Made by a program: the position numbers and the translations under genes
Notes under the pieces: generated by a model
Told to the model about the DNA's origin: nothing
The model's database searches: none
What the model saw: the letters and a program-made list of their open reading frames with translations, nothing else
Source of the DNA: Anaerolineae bacterium
GTDB lineage: Bacteria; Chloroflexota; Anaerolineae; B4-G1
NCBI GenBank assembly: GCA_030612185.1
Contig: JAUWOI010000079.1
Coordinates: forward strand, 1 to 12,139
Length of the DNA stretch: 12,139 bases
Direction: 5' to 3'
Shown here: one piece after another, positions 5,996 to 12,139 of the stretch
Layout of the letters: each line of letters starts with the position of its first letter
How positions within the stretch are numbered: position 1 is the first letter of the stretch

Positions 5996-6127
5996 ATTAG
6001 TAAATTGGCAGATTGGTCTCCGATCTCCCGGTCTACCAATTCCATTACCAGTGTACCAATTTCCCAATTTACCAGTATACCAATTTCCCAATGTACCAAT
6101 TCACCAATGTACCAATTTCCTAATCTA
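5980..6127. repeat. 8-nt-period inverted repeat array (ATTGGNNN ... CCAATNNN)
   Basis: The left half has ATTGG-type units at 5980, 5988, 5996, 6004 and 6012. The right half has CCAAT-type units at 6056, 6064, 6072, 6080, 6088, 6096, 6104, 6112 and 6120, with a further CCAAT at 6036. Spacing is 8 nt in both halves and the orientation is inverted, so the RNA can fold into a long imperfect hairpin. The left half begins inside trmD. It fills most of the 200-bp gap to the sigma factor gene and may serve as a terminator-like barrier. Confidence 0.85.
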
Positions 6128-6138
6128 CGAGCCGCACT

Positions 6139-6169
6139 TTGAACCTTTCGGGGTCTATAAGAGTATATA
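6139..6169 (+). promoter_or_regulatory. Candidate (possibly ECF-type, autoregulated) promoter of the sigma factor gene
   Basis: TTGAAC (6139-6144), followed by CTTTCGG, resembles the AAC-containing -35 element used by ECF sigma factors. Downstream are GGTCTATAAGAG and TATATA (6164-6169). The -35/-10 spacing for a housekeeping promoter would be 19, which is poor. ECF genes often transcribe themselves, so an ECF-type promoter is the better guess. Confidence 0.4.
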
Positions 6170-6196
6170 GAGTGGGCTAGTACGCCTGGAGGGTAA

Positions 6197-6784
6197 ATGA
6201 CCACACAGCACACGGATGGCTGGTTTATCGTCCGTATTCGAGACGGCGACCTTGAGGCCCTGGGTGAACTGTACGAGAAGTATAAGACACAGGTATATCG
6301 GACCGCCCTGGCGGTCACTCACGATGAGAGGGCAGCTGAGGACATCCTCCAGGAGGCTTTCCTTCGCGTCTACACCTATGCCGACCGCATTGACGAGACC
6401 CGGCCATTGGGGCCGTGGCTGTACCGCGCCACCGTTAACCTGGCCTACAGTTGGACAAGCCGGGTCAAGCGCTGGCTGCACTCCCTCCAGGATGTGCTTG
6501 ACCGCTGGACATCACCTGCTCAGTGGCGCCCCGAGGCGGTGGCAGAAGAGCGAGAACGGCGACAAAATCTGCAACAGGTGATTGACGCATTACCTCCCCG
6601 CCATCGTGCGGTCATTGTCTTGCATTACCTGGAGGAGTTGAGCCTGAAAGAGATCGCCTACGTGATGGACGTCCCGGAGGGAACGGTCAAATCTCGTCTC
6701 CACTATGCCCGTGAGAGGCTGAGGAGATCTATCCTGGAACAGGAGCGCAGGTTAGTGCCCGAGGTGGCGTATGACTTCACGTAA
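6197..6784 (+). CDS. ECF-family RNA polymerase sigma factor
   Basis: 195 residues, the usual length for a group 4 (extracytoplasmic function) sigma factor with only regions 2 and 4. Region 2 (about 19-95) includes LYEKYKTQVYRTAL, AEDILQEAFLRVY and WLYRATVNLAY, which bind the core enzyme and the -10 element. Region 4 (about 130-182) begins LPPRHRAVIVLHYLEELS and has the helix-turn-helix KEIAYVMDVPEGTVKSRL that reads the -35. The ATG at 6197 follows GGAGGG (6188-6193) closely. Its 3' end overlaps the next gene by 14 bases, so the two are translationally coupled. The stress or signal it answers is unknown. Confidence 0.94.
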   Translation: MTTQHTDGWFIVRIRDGDLEALGELYEKYKTQVYRTALAVTHDERAAEDILQEAFLRVYTYADRIDETRPLGPWLYRATVNLAYSWTSRVKRWLHSLQDVLDRWTSPAQWRPEAVAEERERRQNLQQVIDALPPRHRAVIVLHYLEELSLKEIAYVMDVPEGTVKSRLHYARERLRRSILEQERRLVPEVAYDFT

Positions 6785-7115
6785 GGATGTATTTGAGGGA
6801 CATTCTGCAGACGAACTGGGCAGTCTGATTCGGTGGGCGCTGCGGGAGAGAGTGGTCGGAGCCAGCCCCTCGTCGCATGTGTGGGAGCGGATCAAGGAGC
6901 GCGTGGGGCGGCCAACGGCGTGGCGCCTGATGGGACTCGGATTCTCTAGAGGCTATCGGGCGATGATGGCGCAATTGGCCAGGGTAGGTGCGTTTCTCTC
7001 TGCACAGATTGCTTCCTGGGCGTGGCCTGAGAATAGGTGGGTGGAATGGAGGTACGACCCCCGTAACACACACCTTCTTTATCAGTATGGTTCCCTCCTG
7101 CCGTTGACGTTTTAG
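6771..7115 (+). CDS. Small protein coupled to the ECF sigma factor (candidate regulator)
   Basis: 114 residues of unknown family. The ATG at 6771 lies inside the 3' end of the sigma gene in another frame, with GAGGTGG (6761-6767) as ribosome-binding site, so the two proteins should be made together. The N-terminal half looks helical and charged (residues about 15-46, including LIRWALRERV and SSHVWERIKERV). The middle (about 52-85) is moderately hydrophobic with scattered Arg and Trp, and the tail ends YQYGSLLPLTF. There is no zinc-binding HxxxCxxC motif and no clear membrane helix, so it is not a standard ZAS anti-sigma factor. Genes in this position usually encode a regulator of the sigma factor; that role is inferred from position only. 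Confidence 0.7.
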   Translation: MTSRKDVFEGHSADELGSLIRWALRERVVGASPSSHVWERIKERVGRPTAWRLMGLGFSRGYRAMMAQLARVGAFLSAQIASWAWPENRWVEWRYDPRNTHLLYQYGSLLPLTF

Positions 7116-7172
7116 ATGTCCTGGCCGAGTTAAGTCTGAAGTGGGCCTGGAGTATTGAAGAGTTTGGCGAGG

Positions 7173-7200
7173 TTGCACTTTCATAGCAATTGAGTATAAT
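7173..7200 (+). promoter_or_regulatory. Sigma70-type promoter of the peptide ABC transporter operon
   Basis: TTGCAC (7173-7178) and a perfect TATAAT (7195-7200) are separated by 16 bases. The start would be near 7207, about 44 nt before the first ATPase ATG. Confidence 0.75.
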
Positions 7201-7201
7201 A

Positions 7202-7225
7202 GCAAAACAGGCTCTGCTTTGCCTG
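7202..7225 (+). other. Two alternative short stems at the 5' end of the transporter mRNA
   Basis: GCAAA (7202-7206) can pair with TTTGC (7218-7222), and CAGGC (7208-7212) can pair with GCCTG (7221-7225). The two share bases 7221-7222 and exclude each other. The first needs bases at or before the expected start site, so only the second is likely in the RNA. Function unknown. Confidence 0.3.
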
Positions 7226-7250
7226 CGCGTTATATCTTCTGGGGGGTGTT

Positions 7251-8270
7251 ATGTTTGATCATCAACAGAACCAATCTTCACACGTCCTGCTCAATATGAA
7301 AAACCTCGTCACTCGCTTTTACACCGAGGATGGGGTGGTGCACGCCGTCAACAATGTCTCCTATACCCTCGAGGAAGGGGGAATTCTGGGTGTCGTCGGC
7401 GAGAGTGGCTGTGGCAAGAGCGTACACGCCCTCTCCATTATGCGCCTCATCCCCAGCCCGCCGGGCAGGATCGAGGGGGGGGAGGTCTGGTTCGACGGGC
7501 GTGACCTGATGAAAGTGAGCGAGTCGGATATGCAGCACGTGCGTGGGGCGGAGATCGCGATGGTCTTCCAGGACCCGATGAGTTCGCTCAACCCGGTTCT
7601 GACAATAGGCTTCCAGATCATGGAGACGCTCAAACTCCATCAAGGGATGGACAACGCACAGGCACGGGAGCGGGCCGGGGAGTTGCTGGCGATGGTCGGC
7701 ATCCCGGAGGCTCACGAGCGGCTGGACGACTATCCTCACCAGTTCTCCGGTGGCATGCGGCAGCGGGCGATGATTGCTATGGCCCTCTCCTGCAATCCCA
7801 AACTCCTCATCGCTGATGAGCCCACCACAGCCCTGGACGTCACCATCCAGGCCCAGCTCATTGACCTGGTGAAGCGGCTCCAGGAGCAACTGGGGATGGC
7901 GGTGATGTGGATCACCCACGACCTGGGGATCATAGCCGGGTTGGCCAGGAAGATCAACGTGATGTACGCCGGCTACATCGTCGAGCGGGGCAGTGTGAAG
8001 GACATCTACGGGCGATCACGCCACCCCTACACGATAGGTCTGCTGGGGTCGCTGCCCCGGCTGGACGAAGCGCCCGGCACCAAACTGATCTCTATCCCAG
8101 GCCTGCCGCCCGATCTGATTGACCTGCCACCGGCCTGCCCCTTCGCTGCCCGCTGCACCTACGCGGTTGACCAGTGCCTGGAGGAGATGCCGCCGCTGGA
8201 GGAGACGGACGGGGAGGACCACACCGTGGCCTGCTGGCGGTGGGAATACGTCGCGGGGAGGACAGATTAA
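7251..8270 (+). CDS. Peptide/nickel-type ABC transporter ATP-binding protein (OppD/DppD family)
   Basis: 339 residues. It hydrolyses ATP on the cytoplasmic face to drive import of peptides (or nickel or similar solutes) by a two-ATPase, two-permease complex. Walker A GESGCGKS (50-57), Q-loop [10 protein letters not shown], signature FSGGMRQR (165-172), Walker B LLIADEP (D189, E190) and switch histidine H223 in ITHDLG are all intact. The C-terminal oligopeptide/dipeptide extension carries four cysteines (C296, C302, C309, C328) at the spacing known to hold an iron-sulphur cluster in DppD-type proteins. The ATG at 7251 follows a G-rich ribosome-binding site (7241-7246). The stop TAA shares its last A with the start of the next gene, indicating tight coupling. 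Substrate cannot be read from the ATPase. Confidence 0.94.
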   Translation: MFDHQQNQSSHVLLNMKNLVTRFYTEDGVVHAVNNVSYTLEEGGILGVVGESGCGKSVHALSIMRLIPSPPGRIEGGEVWFDGRDLMKVSESDMQHVRGAEIAMVFQDPMSSLNPVLTIGFQIMETLKLHQGMDNAQARERAGELLAMVGIPEAHERLDDYPHQFSGGMRQRAMIAMALSCNPKLLIADEPTTALDVTIQAQLIDLVKRLQEQLGMAVMWITHDLGIIAGLARKINVMYAGYIVERGSVKDIYGRSRHPYTIGLLGSLPRLDEAPGTKLISIPGLPPDLIDLPPACPFAARCTYAVDQCLEEMPPLEETDGEDHTVACWRWEYVAGRTD

Positions 8271-9262
8271 TGGCCGCTGAGAGAGTACCCCTGGTTCAGG
8301 TGCGCCACCTCAAGAAGTATTTCCCCATCACACGGGGTATTATTATCCAACGCCACACCGGCGATATCAAGGCGGTGGACGACGTCAGTTTCAATATTTA
8401 CAAGGGCGAAACGCTGGGGCTGGTCGGGGAGACCGGCAGCGGCAAGACCACCATAGGCCGGACGATGCTCCGGCTGTACGAGCCGACGGACGGGCAGGTC
8501 ATCTTTGATGAGGCAAACCTGATGAGCCTCAAGGGCAGCGAATTGCGCCACATGCGCCGCCGGATGCAGATGATCTTCCAGGACCCCTACGCCTCGCTGA
8601 ACCCGCGCATGACGGTGGGCTCCATTGTCGGTGAGCCGCTGGAGGTGCACGGGATCGCCCACGGGAAAGAGAAGCGCGAGCGGGTGCAGGAGTTGCTGCG
8701 ACTGGTGGGGCTCAATCCTTACTTCGTCAACCGCTACCCCCACGAGTTCTCCGGTGGGCAGCGGCAGCGTATCGGCATCGCCCGCGCCCTGGCTCTCAAT
8801 CCCGACCTGATCATCTGTGACGAGCCCATCTCCTCGCTGGACGTCTCCATCCAGGCCCAGGTGGTCAACCTGCTGGAGGAGTTGCAGGGCCGGTTGGGTT
8901 TGACCTACCTGTTCATTGCCCCCGACCTGAGCATGGTTCGCCACATCAGCGACCGCATGGCGGTGATGTATCTGGGCAAGATCGTGGAGTTGACCGACCG
9001 GGACGAGATTTACCTCAACCCACTCCACCCCTACACCCAGGCGTTGATGTCGGCGGTGCCGGTGCCGGACCCGGTGGTCGAAGAGAAGCGTCAGCGCATC
9101 ATCCTGGAGGGAGACATACCCAGCCCGGCCAACCCGCCTGTGGGCTGCAATTTCAACACCCGCTGCCCGGTGGCCATAGAGGCTTGCTTTGAGGTGGAAC
9201 CGGAGTTCGTCGAGGTGAAGCAGGGCCACTTCTGTGCCTGCCATCTGGTACGTAATGCGTAA
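8270..9262 (+). CDS. Peptide/nickel-type ABC transporter ATP-binding protein (OppF/DppF family) with altered H-loop
   Basis: 330 residues, the second ATPase of the importer. Its ATG (8270-8272) overlaps the TAA of the preceding gene by one base, and the family N-terminus ([12 protein letters not shown]) follows directly; the frame is open further upstream but this is the natural start. Walker A GETGSGKT (53-60), Q-loop [10 protein letters not shown], signature FSGGQRQR (160-167), Walker B LIICDEP (D184, E185) and a D-loop SSLD are normal. The switch histidine expected in FIAHDLS is proline (P218, FIAPDLS), a one-base change from CAC to CCC. The C-terminus keeps the RCP-type cysteine-containing tail. 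It may form one degenerate ATP site, with the OppD-like partner keeping a complete set of motifs. Confidence 0.94.
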   Translation: MAAERVPLVQVRHLKKYFPITRGIIIQRHTGDIKAVDDVSFNIYKGETLGLVGETGSGKTTIGRTMLRLYEPTDGQVIFDEANLMSLKGSELRHMRRRMQMIFQDPYASLNPRMTVGSIVGEPLEVHGIAHGKEKRERVQELLRLVGLNPYFVNRYPHEFSGGQRQRIGIARALALNPDLIICDEPISSLDVSIQAQVVNLLEELQGRLGLTYLFIAPDLSMVRHISDRMAVMYLGKIVELTDRDEIYLNPLHPYTQALMSAVPVPDPVVEEKRQRIILEGDIPSPANPPVGCNFNTRCPVAIEACFEVEPEFVEVKQGHFCACHLVRNA

Positions 9263-9276
9263 GTATATGGAGCAAA

Positions 9277-9287
9277 AAGGAGGTGAT
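9277..9287 (+). promoter_or_regulatory. Full-length Shine-Dalgarno with no start codon at normal spacing
   Basis: AAGGAGGTGAT is an 11-base match to the complement of a typical 16S rRNA 3' end. The bases 5-12 downstream contain no ATG, GTG or TTG; the only nearby starts (9283, 9286) overlap it. It lies 14 bases after the second ATPase stop and about 95 bases before the binding-protein start. It may be an mRNA-stabilising ribosome-binding site or a relic. Confidence 0.6.
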
Positions 9288-9311
9288 GCGTAGAGGGGAG
9301 ACATTACACCA

Positions 9312-9330
9312 GGGCGGAGAAATCCTGCCC
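9312..9330 (+). other. GNRA-tetraloop hairpin before the binding-protein gene
   Basis: GGGC-GGA / TCC-(T)-GCCC makes a seven-pair stem with one bulged T, closed by the loop GAAA (9319-9322), a GNRA tetraloop. It sits in the leader of the lipoprotein gene, 51 bases before its ATG, and could protect or expose a processed 5' end. There is no following T-run, so it is not a terminator. Confidence 0.5.
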
Positions 9331-9381
9331 AGAAACTGTGTCGTAAGTGATAACTTTAGTTTAAGTACAAGGAGGAGAAAA

Positions 9382-11130
9382 ATGCTTAGCAAGAAGCGGT
9401 ACGTTTTGACAGCCGCGCTGGTGATCGGAAGCATGCTGCTGGCGGCTTGCGCGGCTCCGGCGCCGGAGCAAGTGGAAGTAGTGGTCACCAAGATCGTGAC
9501 GGAGGCAGGTGAGACTGTGGTGGAGACGGAGACGATAGTCGTCACGGCCACGCCCGTACCTCCGACGCCTGTGCCGCCCAAGGTGGATCTGGATGGGCTG
9601 TGGTTCCCCCTCGGCACTGAGCCGCCGACGCTCGATATCCAGTTGGCCACCGATACCACCTCGCACCTGATCATCCATCAGTGCATCGAGGGCCTCTTCG
9701 AATACCGGGGCGACGGCTCCATCGAGCCCAGGGGAGCCACCGGCTTCACGGTCTCCGAAGACGGCACGGTGTACACCATCAACCTGCGCGAGGATGCCGT
9801 CTGGTCCGATGGCGTGCCCGTCATCGCACAGCACTACGTTGACGGCGTCGTCCGGCTGATGCTGCCGGAGACGGCGGCCGAGTATGCCTGGCTGATGTAC
9901 GACGTCGCGGGAGCCGAGGAGTTCAACACGGGCGAGACCGACGATCCCGAGTCGTTGGGTGTCAAGGCCCCGGACGACTATACCTTTGAAGTCACGCTCA
10001 AGGCACCGACCCCTTACTTCGAGACCGTCCTGCCCTTCTCGACCTTCTACCCCGTGCGCCTGGACCTCGTCGAGCAGTACGGGGATCTGTGGACCGAGCC
10101 GGGCAACTACATCAGCAACGGCGCCTACCTGCTGGACTACTGGGACCACGAGGCCGAGGTGGGCCTGGTCAAGAACCCCACCTACTGGGACGCCGACAAC
10201 GTCGCGATCGAAAAGATCACACTGCCCATCATCGTAGAGGATGTCACCTCGCTGGCTCTTTACGAAAACGATGAAACCCACACCACCGGCGAAGGTGGCT
10301 ATCCGAACGAGGATATGCCGCGCATCCTGGAGGACCCCGTCCTCAGCGAGGAACTGCGCATACTGCCGCGCCCTGGGGTGTACTACGTCGGGCTGAACGT
10401 CCTGTCGCCGCCCACGGACAACGTGCTGGTGCGCCAGGCTCTGGCTTCGGCCATTGACCGCAAGACCATCATCGATAACGTGTTGAACACACCGTGGCGC
10501 ACCGCTCTCTCGTGCACCACGCCGCCCAGGATCCTGGGCCACCAGGAGTGGGGCACGTGCGGCTACACCTTCGATCCCGAGCAGGCCCAGGCCTACCTGG
10601 CCGAGGCCGGCTACCCGGACGGCGAGGGCTTCCCGACTTTGAGGATCTGGTTCAACCGAGGCAACGAGGACATCCTCGAGGCCGTGGCTGCCATGTGGAC
10701 GGAGAACCTGAGTATCAACGTGGAGTTGCGCACCAACGAGTGGGCCGTCTATCTGGACTATCTGGACGCCTGCAACAACAGCAAGGCGGACCTGGCGGCC
10801 TGCGATTTCAACGCCTACCGCATGGGCTGGGTGATGGACTATGGCGATCCACAGAACCAACGCCAGGTGGTCTTTGCGCCCTCGTCAACCTTCCAGTACA
10901 CCGGTTGGGAGAGCGAGCGCTTCGACGAGTTGATGGACCTGGCCGGGACCTCGTTCGACATCGCCGAGCGCGAGGCCTACTACTTTGAGGCCGACAAGAT
11001 CCTGTGTGAGGATGAGGTAGCGATCATCCCCATCATGGGCTACGAACGGAATACCCTGGTCAAGGAAGGGGTCACGTTCGAGTATCCGCCCTTCGGTGCG
11101 CCCCCGCTCTATCACTGGGTGCTGCCGTAG
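9382..11130 (+). CDS. Peptide ABC transporter substrate-binding lipoprotein (SBP family 5, OppA/DppA-like)
   Basis: 582 residues from the ATG at 9382, chosen for its AAGGAGGAG ribosome-binding site and the signal peptide that follows; an in-frame extension to 9283 lacks a usable site. The signal peptide has K4-K5-R6, a hydrophobic core and lipobox LAAC with C23 as the lipidated cysteine. A Thr/Val/Pro-rich linker ending VVTATPVPPTPVPP tethers the domain to the membrane. The mature protein shows family 5 landmarks: GTEPPTLD, the segment around VYTINLREDAVWSDG, VRQALASAIDR and GWVMDYGDPQN (from 482). Several cysteines in the second half (for example in SCTTPP, GTCGY and LAACDF) could form disulphides outside the cell. 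It would capture oligopeptides or related solutes for the permease. The family is certain; the ligand is not known. Confidence 0.95.
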   Translation: MLSKKRYVLTAALVIGSMLLAACAAPAPEQVEVVVTKIVTEAGETVVETETIVVTATPVPPTPVPPKVDLDGLWFPLGTEPPTLDIQLATDTTSHLIIHQCIEGLFEYRGDGSIEPRGATGFTVSEDGTVYTINLREDAVWSDGVPVIAQHYVDGVVRLMLPETAAEYAWLMYDVAGAEEFNTGETDDPESLGVKAPDDYTFEVTLKAPTPYFETVLPFSTFYPVRLDLVEQYGDLWTEPGNYISNGAYLLDYWDHEAEVGLVKNPTYWDADNVAIEKITLPIIVEDVTSLALYENDETHTTGEGGYPNEDMPRILEDPVLSEELRILPRPGVYYVGLNVLSPPTDNVLVRQALASAIDRKTIIDNVLNTPWRTALSCTTPPRILGHQEWGTCGYTFDPEQAQAYLAEAGYPDGEGFPTLRIWFNRGNEDILEAVAAMWTENLSINVELRTNEWAVYLDYLDACNNSKADLAACDFNAYRMGWVMDYGDPQNQRQVVFAPSSTFQYTGWESERFDELMDLAGTSFDIAEREAYYFEADKILCEDEVAIIPIMGYERNTLVKEGVTFEYPPFGAPPLYHWVLP

Positions 11131-11142
11131 GTTAGACTCTCC

Positions 11143-11179
11143 AGGCTATGTAGCTCTCACTCTGAGAGCTACATAGCCT
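11143..11179. terminator. 17-bp perfect intercistronic hairpin after the binding-protein gene
   Basis: AGGCTATGTAGCTCTCA and TGAGAGCTACATAGCCT pair perfectly over 17 bp around a 3-nt loop CTC, starting 12 bases after the stop. The bases that follow (CTGCATTATTCTTTG) are only moderately T-rich, so it is probably a partial terminator or a 3'-exonuclease barrier that lets the binding protein be made in excess over the permease. Confidence 0.75.
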
Positions 11180-11219
11180 CTGCATTATTCTTTGATATCT
11201 GATAACTACTCAGCCGCTC

Positions 11220-11267
11220 GGCCTGGATTGCCAAATCGTTCGACTGAGGCTCACGAACGTCCAGGCC
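11220..11267 (+). other. Two-part stem in the permease leader
   Basis: GGCCTGG (11220-11226) pairs with CCAGGCC (11261-11267) and CGTTCG (11237-11242) pairs with CGAACG (11254-11259), forming a stem with a 10-nt bulge, ATTGCCAAAT (11227-11236). That bulge is complementary to the apical part of the next hairpin. Confidence 0.55.
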
Positions 11268-11304
11268 AGGAATGACCAAATCAGCGTGGGTTTCGCTTAC
11301 TAAG

Positions 11305-11328
11305 CCACCGGATTTGGCAATCCGGTGG
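11305..11328 (+). other. 10-bp hairpin just before the permease ribosome-binding site
   Basis: CCACCGGATT and AATCCGGTGG are perfect 10-bp arms with loop TGGC. It ends 11 bases before the GGAGG at 11340-11344. No T-run follows. GATTTGGCAATCC (11311-11323) is also the exact inverted copy of GGATTGCCAAATC at 11225-11237. Confidence 0.65.
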
Positions 11329-11351
11329 GAGCGAGATAGGGAGGAAGTGAC

Positions 11352-12139
11352 ATGACCGCCTATATCATCAGAAGGTTCCTGTGGATGGTGCCCGTCCTGT
11401 TGATGGTCACCGTGGTCACCTTTGGTGCCATGAAGGTGGTGCCCGGGGGGCCCTTTAGCACCGAGGGGCGGCCCATGTCCCCGGAGATCCGCGCCAACTT
11501 TGAGGCCATCTATCACCTCGACGAGCCGGTCTGGAAGCAGTACCTCCGCTACATGGTGGGCGACATCGTTGACACCGGCAGCCTGCGCGACTTTGGGCGG
11601 CACGGCCTGCTGGGATTTGACCTGGGCCCCTCTTACAAGTACCGGGGACGCACCATCAACAACGTGCTGTTCGATGGCGGGATCGTGAAATCAGCCGTCT
11701 CGGTCTCGGCCCAGTTGGGCATGTTCGCCGTCGTCATAGCGGTAGCACTTGGCATTCCCCTGGGCTTGATCTCGGCCCTCAAGCAGAACACCTGGGTGGA
11801 CTACGGTGCCATGTTCTTCGCCATGATGGGCGTATCCATCCCTAACTTTGTGCTTGGCCTGCTGTTCATGTTGGCCATGCTCTGGCTGAACAAGCACGAT
11901 CTGCCAGCGCTCCCCCTGGCCCGTTGGGGTACGAAAAACTTTGGTGACTGGCTCAGCCACATGATCCTGCCGGCCCTCACCCTGGGCACGGGCGGGTCGG
12001 CCATCATCGCCCGTCTGACCCGCGCCAGCATGCTGGAGGTCATTCGGCAGGACTATATCCGCACAGCGCGGGCCAAGGGGTTGCGGGAGCGGACGGTGGT
12101 CGTCGTCCACGCTCTCAAGAACTCGCTGATCCCAGTGAC
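11352..12139 (+). CDS. Peptide/nickel-type ABC transporter permease (OppB/DppB family), 3' end missing
   Basis: The window keeps 262 codons of a family whose members are usually about 310-340 residues. The N-terminus MTAYIIRRFLWMVPVLLMVTVVTF is the typical first membrane helix after an RR(F) motif. The large external loop with PEIRANFEAIYHLDEPVWKQY follows, then further hydrophobic helices (near AQLGMFAVVIAVALGIPLG and VSIPNFVLGLLFMLAMLW). The EAA cytoplasmic loop that docks the ATPases is reached at DYIRTARAKGL, close to the edge. The ATG at 11352 has GGAGG (11340-11344) seven bases upstream. It forms half of the translocation channel; the partner OppC-type permease is expected beyond the window. 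It probably shares a transcript with the upstream genes through the structured gap. Confidence 0.95.
   Translation, partial: MTAYIIRRFLWMVPVLLMVTVVTFGAMKVVPGGPFSTEGRPMSPEIRANFEAIYHLDEPVWKQYLRYMVGDIVDTGSLRDFGRHGLLGFDLGPSYKYRGRTINNVLFDGGIVKSAVSVSAQLGMFAVVIAVALGIPLGLISALKQNTWVDYGAMFFAMMGVSIPNFVLGLLFMLAMLWLNKHDLPALPLARWGTKNFGDWLSHMILPALTLGTGGSAIIARLTRASMLEVIRQDYIRTARAKGLRERTVVVVHALKNSLIPV

Noticed and set aside
5980..6127. Possible CRISPR array
   Set aside because: The period is 8 nt, with no 25-37 nt repeats, no unique spacers and no cas genes.
5786..6318. Minus-strand open frames of 101 and 171 residues with repeated GNWYIGEL-like segments
   Set aside because: The repeated peptides are translations of the ATTGG/CCAAT octamer array, and the rest is antisense to trmD or the sigma gene; no family resemblance.
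7116..7172. Possible terminator or small gene after the small sigma-partner gene
   Set aside because: No stem-loop with T-run and no open frame with a ribosome-binding site could be found in this stretch.
8267..9304. 345-residue minus-strand open frame opposite the second ATPase
   Set aside because: Antisense of a well-conserved ABC ATPase; no recognisable domain.
9283..9384. Start of the binding protein at the GTG of 9283 or ATG of 9286
   Set aside because: These codons overlap the Shine-Dalgarno itself, and the extension would bury the lipoprotein signal peptide. The ATG at 9382 has a correctly spaced AAGGAGGAG.
9361..10860. 499-residue minus-strand open frame opposite the binding-protein gene
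   Set aside because: Its composition is that of an antisense shadow of a GC-rich gene; the plus strand encodes a clear family 5 lipoprotein with a ribosome-binding site and signal peptide.
11169..11603. 144-residue minus-strand frame across the permease leader
   Set aside because: Half is antisense to the permease and half is the structured leader; no domain or ribosome-binding site seen.

Overview
The window looks like a fragment of a GC-rich chromosome from a Chloroflexota bacterium, probably Anaerolineae-like. This is an inference. It rests on the lipoprotein whose signal peptide is followed by a VVTATP/VPPTP-type linker, on the MrfA-like helicase carrying an HNH insertion, on the membrane-anchored FHA protein, and on AT-rich micro-repeats between GC-rich genes. 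No rRNA or tRNA is present to settle the taxonomy.

Layout. Bases 1-510 (minus) hold the N-terminal part of a HAD-family phosphatase, cut by the window edge. It diverges from an 856-residue MrfA/YprA-type DEAD-box helicase (604-3174, plus) with an HNH nuclease domain embedded near its C-terminal four-cysteine domain. A strong bidirectional terminator (3177-3203) separates the helicase from a convergent FHA protein with one membrane segment (3226-3819, minus). The FHA gene and a divergent M19-family metallo-dipeptidase (3995-5053, plus) have promoters whose -35 boxes overlap on the same bases. trmD (tRNA m1G37 methyltransferase, 5228-5995) follows with its own promoter. Then come an ECF sigma factor (6197-6784) and an overlapping small gene of unknown function (6771-7115), plausibly its regulator. 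From 7251 to the window end runs a peptide/nickel-type ABC importer operon in the order ATPase D, ATPase F, substrate-binding lipoprotein, first permease (cut at the right edge).

How the genes work together. The importer would bring oligopeptides or dipeptides into the cell, and the nearby dipeptidase could hydrolyse dipeptides, although the two are separate transcription units. The importer operon has structured gaps: a near-perfect Shine-Dalgarno with no start codon and a GNRA-loop hairpin before the binding protein, then a 17-bp hairpin and two hairpins with complementary loops before the permease. These fit the common pattern of binding protein made in excess over permease.

The most unusual theme is small repeats that invade or abut conserved genes. 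A 7-nt tandem repeat and a 59-bp palindrome lie in frame in the helicase. A GC-rich palindrome lies in an expanded loop of TrmD. An 8-nt-period inverted array supplies the last codons and stop of trmD. CAAT-core tracts sharing an identical 14-nt end sit directly before the dipeptidase and trmD starts. The other striking points are the HNH-helicase fusion and a proline in place of the switch histidine of the second ABC ATPase.
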